54,370 nt of DNA, from IMG/VR virus record IMGVR_UViG_3300038405_000130, positions 1 to 54,370 of that record; one strand, given 5' to 3'. Every line of letters begins with the position of its first letter. Within the stretch, counting starts at the first letter, position 1. The position numbers were made by a program, and so were the translations under genes. This stretch comes from a virus. The notes beneath the pieces were generated by a model. It worked only from the letters and a program-made list of their open reading frames with translations, ran no database searches and was not told the origin of the DNA. Of this stretch, positions 25,699 through 32,256 are shown one piece after another.

Positions 25699-26414
25699 CA
25701 GAACTCCACGTAATCGAACGACGCGTACGCCGTCTGAACAATTGCGTTATCCGGGCGCTCGTTCACGATGACCATGTTTGGCCCGCTGATCATCAACCAC
25801 GGGTCCCAATCGATCAGCTCTATCACATTTTCGTGCCGGAGCGTTCCCGTAATGTTCGAGAATGCGAGTGCCGAGTTTCCAGGATCGCCGGTGGATTGAA
25901 GAGTTGCACCGCCCGATGCGATCGTCGAGCTCGCGCGGAATCCAACGAGGTAGCATGTTCGCCCCGCGCCGACGTAGTGCTGCGCCCAAAACGTTTGGTT
26001 GTCGCTCGCAGCAATCGAGGCGAAGACGGAACCACCTCCCACAGTCGTGGTCCACAGCTGAATCGTTCCAACATTCGATCCAACAGAACCGACTGTGAGG
26101 ACCTGAATCTTCTCGATATATTGAACGTTCGTCGCGACCATATTTACGGCCGTCGTTCCATTGAGCGTAACGTCTTCGGTGTTTGGACCGTTCACGGACC
26201 CGTCGAAGAAAAACACACGGACCGTCCGCGCACCAGTACCAGCTGACGTGTCGTTTGCGCTCGTTGAGTTGATCGATCGTTGAACCGCTGAAGCCTGTGC
26301 TATATACGACGTAGCACGAACAGCGACACCTGCAATCGCCGACGTCCCGACGTAACCATTCACTACGCCGAACTGCGCTGTCGTGATTGGAACGAGGCGA
26401 TCAAAGATTCCCAC
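25698..26414 (-). CDS. Tail protein, paralog 2 of 3
   Basis: A 238-residue protein matching its neighbours over almost the whole length: NDTSAGTGARTVRVFF, DVTLNGTTAVNM, IEKIQVLTVGSVGSNVGT, FWAQHYVGAGRTCYLVGF, and an end in FDYVEF. The start is a GTG at 26414 with GAGG upstream; the previous gene stops immediately before it. Close tandem paralogs in a tail module are often alternating adhesin copies or subunits of one hetero-oligomer; either is possible here. Confidence 0.6.
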   Translation of the reverse strand: MGIFDRLVPITTAQFGVVNGYVGTSAIAGVAVRATSYIAQASAVQRSINSTSANDTSAGTGARTVRVFFFDGSVNGPNTEDVTLNGTTAVNMVATNVQYIEKIQVLTVGSVGSNVGTIQLWTTTVGGGSVFASIAASDNQTFWAQHYVGAGRTCYLVGFRASSTIASGGATLQSTGDPGNSALAFSNITGTLRHENVIELIDWDPWLMISGPNMVIVNERPDNAIVQTAYASFDYVEF

Positions 26415-27770
26415 TTAGACCTCGAAATATCCGAACTCCATCGCGTTGACTTGCGAAACGGAGTTTGTCGTCGTGACGTATCCGGTAATGAGCGCGGGAC
26501 CTTGGACAACAATTGGTGTAACATGTGACCAAAACATAGAATCAGCGTCACCCTGCTGAATAATGTTATCCATAACCCGTCGTTCGACTGCATTTGTCGT
26601 GCTTAGGTCGAGTGATCGCACATGAAAATTCGGCACCTGTGCCGATGCTGCAGTTGAAGAAGTCATCAGGTCCGTGATGTAGCATTTACGCAACGAGGCG
26701 ACATAATGATGGCAGTACGCTGTTCGGCGCGCTTGCGCCGGAATCGACGCAAACACCGAACCGCCTCCCGCGGCCGCAGAAAATACTTGAAGCGTCCCGG
26801 TAGGAATGTTCCCCACTCCGCCGGTAAGAACGTCTACCGATTCGATAAACGCGACTGTGGTGGAGACGGTATTGACGGCGGTGTTTCCGTTGAGTGTGAC
26901 TGTTTCGGTAAACGGTCCTGTCACAACTCCAGCGCTGATTGAGTAATACGTGATGAGTACGGTTCTGGCCCCAGTTCCTGCTGAAGTATCAGCCCCACTC
27001 GTTGAGTTGATTGACCTTTGCGCGTTCGAAGTTTGTGCTGTATAGACCGTATTCCGAACCGGCGTTTCTGTATTCGTTACCGCAATAGTCGTATCACCAG
27101 CAATTCTTCCGGCCGACCCCGTAAGTCGACCTATGGCAATAGCATAGGAGAGCGGCGCGTTGATAATCACACCATTTGCATCGGTTGCGAATGTTCGAAT
27201 GTCAGTCGCGTCTGACCCGCCGATACGTACCGGGCTGCCTGAAAGTGCGGCGCCTTCGGCCGCTACACCCTGTACCTGGTTTGAGTTCGGTGACAAACCT
27301 ACGACAAATGCTTTGTCGGTTGCTACGGTCGCGGTCGAAGCCGGTTTGACTGCAACCGGTCCGGTCGTCCCGTCCGTAATCTCGGTAGGCCAGGCATTCG
27401 CGAGACTGTTAGGCGTTCCTTGATTCGCAGTGACCGTACCAGAAACAGGTTGATTCGTCGTACCGGTCGGGTCCGTTCGTACGGGATGTCCGCTCGTGCC
27501 CAACAAATTTGTACCATCAGACAGCTCAACAGGCAACGGATTGGACAACGATGGTGCCGCACCAGCTACCTGCGCAACGTTGATACTTTGGTTCGCGCTC
27601 AGTGCACCGATAACATTTGTACCTGCGGGGAGTGGCGAGTTTGGAGAAAGACCGACCGCAAGTGCCGGGTCTGTCGCAGCCACCGGAGTTGAGGCCGGTT
27701 TAACAGCTGTGACGTTAGCTCCATCAGCCGACCCGACTGACACCTGTTCTTGGTCTTGCTCTAGAGACAT
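26415..27770 (-). CDS. Tail protein, paralog 3 of 3 with repeat-rich N-terminus
   Basis: A 451-residue protein. The C-terminal 240 residues match the two paralogs downstream (DTSAGTGARTVLITYY, VTLNGNTAVNTV, a CHHYVASLRKCYITDL segment, MEFGYFEV). The N-terminal 210 residues contain spaced phage-type units: VKPASTPVAATDPALAVGLS near residue 25 and VKPASTATVATDKAFVVGLS near 150, each followed by PNS, and an LSDGTNLLGTSGHPVRTD segment between. Such units recur in neck or tail-linked proteins of other phages. The ATG at 27770 lies 3 bases after the previous stop, with a weak ribosome binding site. Confidence 0.62.
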   Translation of the reverse strand: MSLEQDQEQVSVGSADGANVTAVKPASTPVAATDPALAVGLSPNSPLPAGTNVIGALSANQSINVAQVAGAAPSLSNPLPVELSDGTNLLGTSGHPVRTDPTGTTNQPVSGTVTANQGTPNSLANAWPTEITDGTTGPVAVKPASTATVATDKAFVVGLSPNSNQVQGVAAEGAALSGSPVRIGGSDATDIRTFATDANGVIINAPLSYAIAIGRLTGSAGRIAGDTTIAVTNTETPVRNTVYTAQTSNAQRSINSTSGADTSAGTGARTVLITYYSISAGVVTGPFTETVTLNGNTAVNTVSTTVAFIESVDVLTGGVGNIPTGTLQVFSAAAGGGSVFASIPAQARRTAYCHHYVASLRKCYITDLMTSSTAASAQVPNFHVRSLDLSTTNAVERRVMDNIIQQGDADSMFWSHVTPIVVQGPALITGYVTTTNSVSQVNAMEFGYFEV

Positions 27771-27773
27771 TCG

Positions 27774-28103
27774 CTACTTTTTCTTCTTCGACCGATTCTC
27801 TCGTGCTGACTGCGAATGCTTCTGGCCGGTTCCTGGAACCATGTGCAAATGCCTAGCGGGGCGTCCACAGGCCGATAACAATTTAATGACCGGAGCCCCA
27901 CAGGGACTTTGAGAACCGTCCGGTGCGAAGACGGACCCTCCACAGTAGATAGAGAGCGTTTTGTCCTTGTATGAGTAGACGGCCTTTGTCATTGCCGTAG
28001 GATGGCACTTCGACGCGATCAGGACATGGTGCTCCTCGTGGGAACAGTCCTTCTTATCACATGACGTCTCCACCAGTTCGTTCAAGTCTTCCTGATACTG
28101 CAT
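27774..28103 (-). CDS. Small Cys/His-rich protein
   Basis: A 109-residue protein between adhesin genes. It has several potential metal ligands: CDKKDCSHEEHH near residue 15, then KCHP, a YCGGS segment and CGAP, followed by CGRPARHLHM. The tail is very basic and ends in four lysines after an RSK. A zinc-binding role is possible. GGGAGA lies 7 bases before the ATG at 28103. Its function in a tail-gene region is unknown. Confidence 0.5.
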   Translation of the reverse strand: MQYQEDLNELVETSCDKKDCSHEEHHVLIASKCHPTAMTKAVYSYKDKTLSIYCGGSVFAPDGSQSPCGAPVIKLLSACGRPARHLHMVPGTGQKHSQSARENRSKKKK

Positions 28104-28127
28104 TCGTCTTTCTCCCTAAACCCAAAA

Positions 28128-28922
28128 TTAGGCCGTAAACTCAGTAATACGCGCTGACCCATTCGCATTAGCCCATATCGCGTCGATTTCACCCGTCCAG
28201 TTAAATGGAACCTCCCAGTAGCCGTGCGCGCTTATTCTCACCGTGTAAGACGTGGCCGAAGCAGTCGTTCCGCACTTAACGAAGACGTTCTGAGTAGAAT
28301 CGTTGAAAACTGTCGCGCCAAGCCGATTCGCGTTCGACGCTAGAAGCTGAACGTTTGTTGCAGACGAGGCTACGCTAGTTACTGCATCCGTAGACGAGGT
28401 CAGAAGTGCGGTCGTCGCCGTAACAAGTAGATGTCCGTTCACGTCGGTTCGAAGAGTTTGAACGTTAGTTCCGTCCCAACCTGCGCTGAGTACTGGATTA
28501 CCTGCCGGTGCCGTACCAGCCGCAGCACCACCGACCGAGACCTGTCGTCCAGACGTATCAGTACGAAGAGCTTGAAGATTGGTTCCGTCGAATCCGGCGT
28601 TGTAGACCGGATTCCCTATCGGCACGGCACCAGTCGCCCCAGGGCCAACGACCGTAGGATGACCAGAAGTGTCTGTGTGGATCGGCTGTACGTTCGTTCC
28701 ATCGAACCCGGCGGTGTAGACCGGATTTCCAACTGGAGCAGCCCCAGTTGCCGCGCCACCGACAACGATCTGCCGTCCAGAAGTGTCTGTATGGATCGCT
28801 TGAAGATTGGTCCCGTCAGACCCCCCGACTTGAATAGCCGCACCAGGTGCGGTCGACCCAGGTACGCCAGCGATGGCGTTATCGGCGGTATCAAACAGAA
28901 TCGCTTGTGTATTAGAGAGCAT
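28128..28922 (-). CDS. Repeat-built tail protein
   Basis: A 264-residue protein. Residues 36-168 consist of three complete and one partial 38-residue units. Each begins DGTN(L/V)Q and has a TD(T/V)(S/N)G turn; the complete units also have APxGNPV. The C-terminal 90 residues form a separate beta domain with ATVFNDSTQNVFVKCG and WANANGSARITEFT, which is shared with the protein encoded directly upstream at 28947-29606. The repeat region is probably a fibrous linker and the C-terminal domain an attachment or trimerisation module; both are inference. Weak ribosome binding site before the ATG at 28922. Confidence 0.62.
   Translation of the reverse strand: MLSNTQAILFDTADNAIAGVPGSTAPGAAIQVGGSDGTNLQAIHTDTSGRQIVVGGAATGAAPVGNPVYTAGFDGTNVQPIHTDTSGHPTVVGPGATGAVPIGNPVYNAGFDGTNLQALRTDTSGRQVSVGGAAAGTAPAGNPVLSAGWDGTNVQTLRTDVNGHLLVTATTALLTSSTDAVTSVASSATNVQLLASNANRLGATVFNDSTQNVFVKCGTTASATSYTVRISAHGYWEVPFNWTGEIDAIWANANGSARITEFTA
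28419..28817 (-). repeat. 114-bp in-frame tandem repeats
   Basis: Three and a half units of 114 bp encode the 38-residue repeats of the tail protein. Adjacent units remain similar at the DNA level, for example around GTGTAGACCGG on the plus strand, so expansion is relatively recent or maintained by recombination. The period equals 38 codons, so unit gain or loss would keep the frame. The repeats are coding and have no spacers of CRISPR type. Confidence 0.85.
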
Positions 28923-28946
28923 CTTGGATTAACTCCATTATTCGGG

Positions 28947-29606
28947 CTAGGTCAGCTCGGTTATTCGGGCTAGTCCTGCACCGTCTGCGGCCCAGACACC
29001 CGTTATCAGGCCTGTGTATATTGGAAATGGAAGTTCGTATACACCGCCCGGCAGCAGTCGTACACTCCAAGCGTTTACCGTAGCGGCTGGCCCTAACTTC
29101 AAATAGAGAGACCTCGTCGAGTCATTGAAAACAATGCAACCACGACGATTGACGTTCGGTCCGTCAATGGTCACAGTACTAGTAGACTGACCAACGATAG
29201 TTATGCTAGGAATCGTGGGCGCACGTAAAAGGCTAAGTAACGTCTCCAGAGTCGATTCAGTCGCGACTCCTTCTAGAGTGCTCTCGAGCGCTAAACCACT
29301 CGCATCTGAATCAATGAGGACGTGGACCTGACCTGGAACCTTTACCGGCCACGCGTTCGCGTTTGATGCAGGTTGACCCTGGTCGGTCTTGCCGATGGTG
29401 TTATTGCCAGACGGAAGACTCGCAGCCAGCTCTACCAACTGCTCGTGCGTCGCGTTGAGCTTGATGAACTGTGCGTTGCCGTCTGGGTCGAGTCCGAGTA
29501 TGAACAGACCTGGCGTAGTCGAGTCTGGAGGTACGCCGGTCTGCTTCGCCAGCTCATGCCGCAGGCTGTCGACTAAGACAGACAGTGGAGTTCTAGATGT
29601 TGGCAT
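28947..29606 (-). CDS. Tail protein sharing a C-terminal domain with its neighbour
   Basis: A 219-residue protein. The N-terminal half is helical (LSVLVDSLRHELAKQTGVP) with a hinge near residue 75. A run of Thr/Ser/Leu (ESTLEGVATESTLETLLSLL) probably makes a short coiled coil. The C-terminal 90 residues (CIVFNDSTRSLYLKLGPAA, then WAADGAGLARITELT) match the end of the repeat-built protein encoded downstream. The ATG at 29606 has GGTAA upstream. The shared end suggests that both attach to the same partner. Confidence 0.58.
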   Translation of the reverse strand: MPTSRTPLSVLVDSLRHELAKQTGVPPDSTTPGLFILGLDPDGNAQFIKLNATHEQLVELAASLPSGNNTIGKTDQGQPASNANAWPVKVPGQVHVLIDSDASGLALESTLEGVATESTLETLLSLLRAPTIPSITIVGQSTSTVTIDGPNVNRRGCIVFNDSTRSLYLKLGPAATVNAWSVRLLPGGVYELPFPIYTGLITGVWAADGAGLARITELT

Positions 29607-29649
29607 CTTTTATTACCACGATTGATAGGTGTGCACGCTATATGCGATG

Positions 29650-30006
29650 TTATGGAGAGCCTCCACCGCCTCCAGGTATCACTCGAATAATCAAATTTCC
29701 TGGAAAGTCTCCCGGAGCGAACGTGCTCCATGCGTACTCCATGATGTGCTCATGAGTGTAGATGCTCAATGTATTCGCTGTTACTGGAATGCTCGCTATT
29801 TGAGCGCGTCGGCCCTTTCGGTCAACATCGTAGAGGACCCACGTACCATTCTGGTCGGAGAGGCAATAGAACGTCGTGCGTTGCCGCTTGAGTGGATTCG
29901 AGACAACCTTCGTCTGGACTACGGCCCCAGTGGTGAATGGACCGTCGAAGGTGAAACCTCCCTCGGGTGTGAGATTGGTTATTGAAATGTCGACTGTGGG
30001 AAACAT
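29650..30006 (-). CDS. Small beta-rich protein of tail/lysis boundary
   Basis: A 118-residue soluble protein. It is beta-rich with FTFDGPFTTGAVVQTKVV, then LYDVDRKGRRAQIAS and YAWSTFAPGDFPGNLIIRV, and a Gly-rich end. There is no signal peptide. AGGTAA lies 7 bases before the ATG at 30006. It follows the lysis-like cassette and precedes tail genes, so its role could belong to either. No family recognised. Confidence 0.5.
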   Translation of the reverse strand: MFPTVDISITNLTPEGGFTFDGPFTTGAVVQTKVVSNPLKRQRTTFYCLSDQNGTWVLYDVDRKGRRAQIASIPVTANTLSIYTHEHIMEYAWSTFAPGDFPGNLIIRVIPGGGGGSP

Positions 30007-30016
30007 GATTAGTTAC

Positions 30017-30403
30017 CTATCGTAGGACGCAGTGGCCTGAGACTCGAATGCAGACGACGTACATGTCGCTCGATACGCCACGTACGTGCTCCTTGAGCTT
30101 ATCAAGGTCTTTGCGGTTCTCGTCGAGCTTATCGTCAATCTTCGACTGTTGCTTCTTGATGTCATCGAGTCGGTCTATGAGGTCGGTCCTAAGCTGTGCC
30201 TGGTCGCGAACGACTTGCTCTCTCAGCTCTGCGAGACGCTTCTCTGTAGTTACTTCGATCTCGGCGACTTTGACAGCCTGAGCGCTCACCGTCGCCTCCC
30301 ATCTGGCAAAGCCGTAGACAGTCGTAAAGGCGATAATGACCCAGGGCGCAACCGTTCGCTGATTGACCCAGGCCCAGAGTGTTCGAAGATGGTTTTTCCA
30401 CAT
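30017..30403 (-). CDS. Membrane-anchored coiled-coil protein
   Basis: A 128-residue protein. A basic, Trp-rich start (MWKNHLRTLWAWVNQRTVAP) leads into a hydrophobic span (about residues 20-40, WVIIAFTTVYGFARW). From about 50 to 110 it is an unbroken charged helix with heptad spacing (LDDIKKQQSKIDDKLDENRK). A Cys-containing end follows. This is the layout of an inner-membrane spanin or of a Rz-like or phage tail-chaperone helper. The ATG at 30403 overlaps the lysozyme stop (TGATG), so it is co-translated with the endolysin. Confidence 0.55.
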   Translation of the reverse strand: MWKNHLRTLWAWVNQRTVAPWVIIAFTTVYGFARWEATVSAQAVKVAEIEVTTEKRLAELREQVVRDQAQLRTDLIDRLDDIKKQQSKIDDKLDENRKDLDKLKEHVRGVSSDMYVVCIRVSGHCVLR

Positions 30404-31002
30404 CAGTCCGTGTCTCCATCGTTTGGTGTCGCCTGCTCGGATTGTGGCTGCGACTGCTGTGTGGCCGACTCGATTTCATCGTCCGGGTGCACGAACAGTG
30501 GGGCGAACACCTTCGCACGCTCGAGTACATCGGCTGAGTAGTTCGCATCGGTCGTACGTGCATCGACGTCGAGTCCCTGCGATAGGGCGCGACGCACTCC
30601 GACGGTGCCGCAATTGTAGGCCGCTACGGCCGCTCGAATGTTTTGGTTCGATGGCAGTCCAGGAATGAGCCGTGCGACCTCATCGAATTTCGAGCGCAGA
30701 ATTTCGCAACCCTTAAGAATTCCGTCAGTGACGCTCAATCTGCCATTGTCCCAATCGGAGCACCAGTCCGGAAAGCTACGGTCGTCGACCTGCATCGGTC
30801 CGTGACCGTGCCCATCATCGCCGTCTCTACCGTGTGGGGGCGGTTGACAATACTCATCGAGCGCGAACGTCTCTCTGCTGATGATGCCAGCGACGATACT
30901 AGGGTCGAGGCTGTGTGCCTTCGCCGCAGAGCGAATCGCATCTGCCATGCGTTCGACGTCGTGCATAGTCTGCTCGGCCGCACTGCTACCATACGCAGTC
31001 AC
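30403..31002 (-). CDS. Endolysin, goose-type lysozyme (GH23-like)
   Basis: A 199-residue protein that should cut peptidoglycan glycan strands. The chosen start is a GTG at 31002 with GGAGG 6 bases upstream, overlapping the previous stop (GTGA); the longer open frame is Arg/Ala-rich and not coding-like. Landmarks are SIVAGIISRET with E44 as catalytic Glu, the Gly/Asp/His loop ending GHGHGPMQVDDRSFP, and the later AVAAYNCG helix. That arrangement is typical of soluble lytic and goose-type lysozymes. There is no signal peptide, so release by a holin is expected. It lies among small membrane proteins. Confidence 0.85.
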   Translation of the reverse strand: MTAYGSSAAEQTMHDVERMADAIRSAAKAHSLDPSIVAGIISRETFALDEYCQPPPHGRDGDDGHGHGPMQVDDRSFPDWCSDWDNGRLSVTDGILKGCEILRSKFDEVARLIPGLPSNQNIRAAVAAYNCGTVGVRRALSQGLDVDARTTDANYSADVLERAKVFAPLFVHPDDEIESATQQSQPQSEQATPNDGDTD

Positions 31003-31496
31003 AAGATTCCTCCGCTGTGCGGCGTTACAAGCCGAACGACGACAGCCGTAGACAGAGCGCCGATGGCGAGCCACAGGACGGGGGAGCGCCAGAACGAATC
31101 GAGCTCTTGGAGCTTCTGCTCGAGAGCGTTGGCCCGCTCTGCCTGCTTTGCCGCTAGCTTTGCGTTGTCGGCGGCGAGTGTAGCGGTGACGGTGATCTGC
31201 GTCTTCTGCAGCGCCACAACCTTGTCTTCCGCCTCGACGACGCTCTCGAGCTTCTGATTGAGCTGCTCGTCGTGCTCTAGCCTGTCCTCGAGCAGTTGCA
31301 TCTGATGCGTCGGCAGCCACACTCCCTCAATGTCTTCATCGACTAGGACCTTCGGCGTTAGGCGTAGCGGTTGCGTGACGGTGCTGTTGTTCGTCGTCTG
31401 CACCGACTGCACCTGCGCACATACGCTCATCGGCATGCTCAGCTGAGCCGCTATGAGAACCGCGAGAATGCGTCGGGCAACCGCAGACGTCGACAT
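30999..31496 (-). CDS. Secreted/membrane-anchored coiled-coil protein (spanin-like)
   Basis: A 165-residue protein. An N-terminal signal sequence runs to about residue 28 (ILAVLIAAQLSMPMSVCA, with AxA-like cleavage or a lipobox-like Cys). A long charged helix follows (LEDRLEHDEQLNQKLES and on to AERANALEQKLQELD). A C-terminal hydrophobic span (LWLAIGALSTAVVV) ends 10 residues before the stop. This is the plan of a periplasmic protein anchored in the inner membrane and could bridge to the outer membrane as a spanin would. GGAG precedes the ATG at 31496. Stop overlaps the lysozyme start. Signal-anchor topology is inferred. Confidence 0.55.
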   Translation of the reverse strand: MSTSAVARRILAVLIAAQLSMPMSVCAQVQSVQTTNNSTVTQPLRLTPKVLVDEDIEGVWLPTHQMQLLEDRLEHDEQLNQKLESVVEAEDKVVALQKTQITVTATLAADNAKLAAKQAERANALEQKLQELDSFWRSPVLWLAIGALSTAVVVRLVTPHSGGIL

Positions 31497-31517
31497 TCGC
31501 TACTCCGTTCCCACCAT

Positions 31518-31841
31518 CTAGAGCGAGAGACGCTCGAGACGGTCCTTGACTTCATCAGCGGACAGGTCCACCGATTGGTACGTGGTTACGAGCACGGCCT
31601 TTCGCTTGTCGAGCTCAGCCTGGGCCTTCGCAACCTGAATTGCGACTTGGTCCGCAGTTCCGCTCGCCTGCTTGATCTGCTGTTGGAGCGCCGCGATAGC
31701 CGGTCCCTGTGACGCCTCAATCGCAGCGACCGCCGTTGCGCCGATGGCGTCGTGCTTGTATAGCCGATAGACGATGAGTGCGATGGATGCGAGCAGGCCG
31801 AGCAGCCAGCAGACGGTCCAGATGATTGAGCTCCTCAACAC
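31518..31841 (-). CDS. Single-span membrane protein of the lysis-like cassette
   Basis: A 107-residue protein. Residues 4-27 are a hydrophobic span (IIWTVCWLLGLLASIALIVY). The remainder is a helical, Ala/Gln/Lys-rich cytoplasmic or periplasmic domain (AAIEASQGPAIAALQQQIKQ and on to VDLSADEVKDRLERLSL). It starts at GTG 31841 with GAGG upstream. It lies between the holin-like gene and the spanin-like gene, which supports a role in lysis, but an antiholin, a second holin or a spanin subunit are all possible. Confidence 0.5.
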   Translation of the reverse strand: MLRSSIIWTVCWLLGLLASIALIVYRLYKHDAIGATAVAAIEASQGPAIAALQQQIKQASGTADQVAIQVAKAQAELDKRKAVLVTTYQSVDLSADEVKDRLERLSL

Positions 31842-31864
31842 GGCACGGTTCCTCGAGCGTCGCG

Positions 31865-32137
31865 CTAGCTGGACGGGCCTTGTGGCGCGCTGGGACCTTG
31901 CGACGCACTTGGTCCTTGTGAGGTCGGAGCCGGCGGAGGCGCGGGCGCATTGGCCGCCTGCAACGCTGGAAGCAGCGCGCTATCGAACCAGTTGTGAAGC
32001 GCGGCCAGACCAGCGATGATGCCGAGAACGATGGCAGCCTGAAGAGAGGTCTGCCCCATTCCCCACGCACCAAACGGTGCGGCGACCGCGGTCAGAATCG
32101 CGAGCAAGCCCTTCAGGTAGATGAGTTTATCTTGCAT
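31865..32137 (-). CDS. Holin-like small membrane protein
   Basis: A 90-residue protein with two hydrophobic spans: residues 8-25 (a Leu/Ala/Gly-rich segment) and 32-48 (AAIVLGIIAGLAALHNW), then an unstructured Pro/Ala/Ser tail with three copies of QGPS. Two spans and a short polar tail match class II-type holins. It is the first gene of the run that includes the lysozyme. The ATG at 32137 has an AGGAGAG ribosome binding site, but that site lies in a strong hairpin (see next entry). Direct proof of holin activity is not available from sequence. Confidence 0.5.
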   Translation of the reverse strand: MQDKLIYLKGLLAILTAVAAPFGAWGMGQTSLQAAIVLGIIAGLAALHNWFDSALLPALQAANAPAPPPAPTSQGPSASQGPSAPQGPSS

Positions 32138-32142
32138 GTTAC

Positions 32143-32185
32143 CTCTCCTGGGAACGCTTGAAGTTTGCTCGTTCCTACAGGAGAG
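32143..32185 (-). promoter_or_regulatory. Hairpin occluding the holin-like gene ribosome binding site
   Basis: CTCTCCTG plus GGAACG (32143-32156, plus strand) pairs with CGTTCC, a two-base bulge TA, and CAGGAGAG (32170-32185). In the minus-strand RNA the downstream arm is CAGGAGAG, which includes the ribosome binding site just 5 bases from the ATG. The stem has 14 base pairs and a loop of about 13 bases. This could delay translation of the holin-like gene. Confidence 0.6.
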
Positions 32186-32256
32186 ATAATGCGTCGTGCC
32201 GGCTCGAGAATCTCTTTAGACGAATGTCTGGACCGACGCGTCGACGACCAACTTGG

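Noticed and set aside
28419-28817. Regular 114-bp repeats as a CRISPR array
   Set aside because: The repeats are in frame, encode a tail protein, have no unique spacers of constant size, and are longer than CRISPR repeats.
31152-31320. Longer N-terminus for the lysozyme frame
   Set aside because: The extension is Arg/Ala-rich and overlaps the spanin-like gene; the GTG at 31002 has a strong ribosome binding site.
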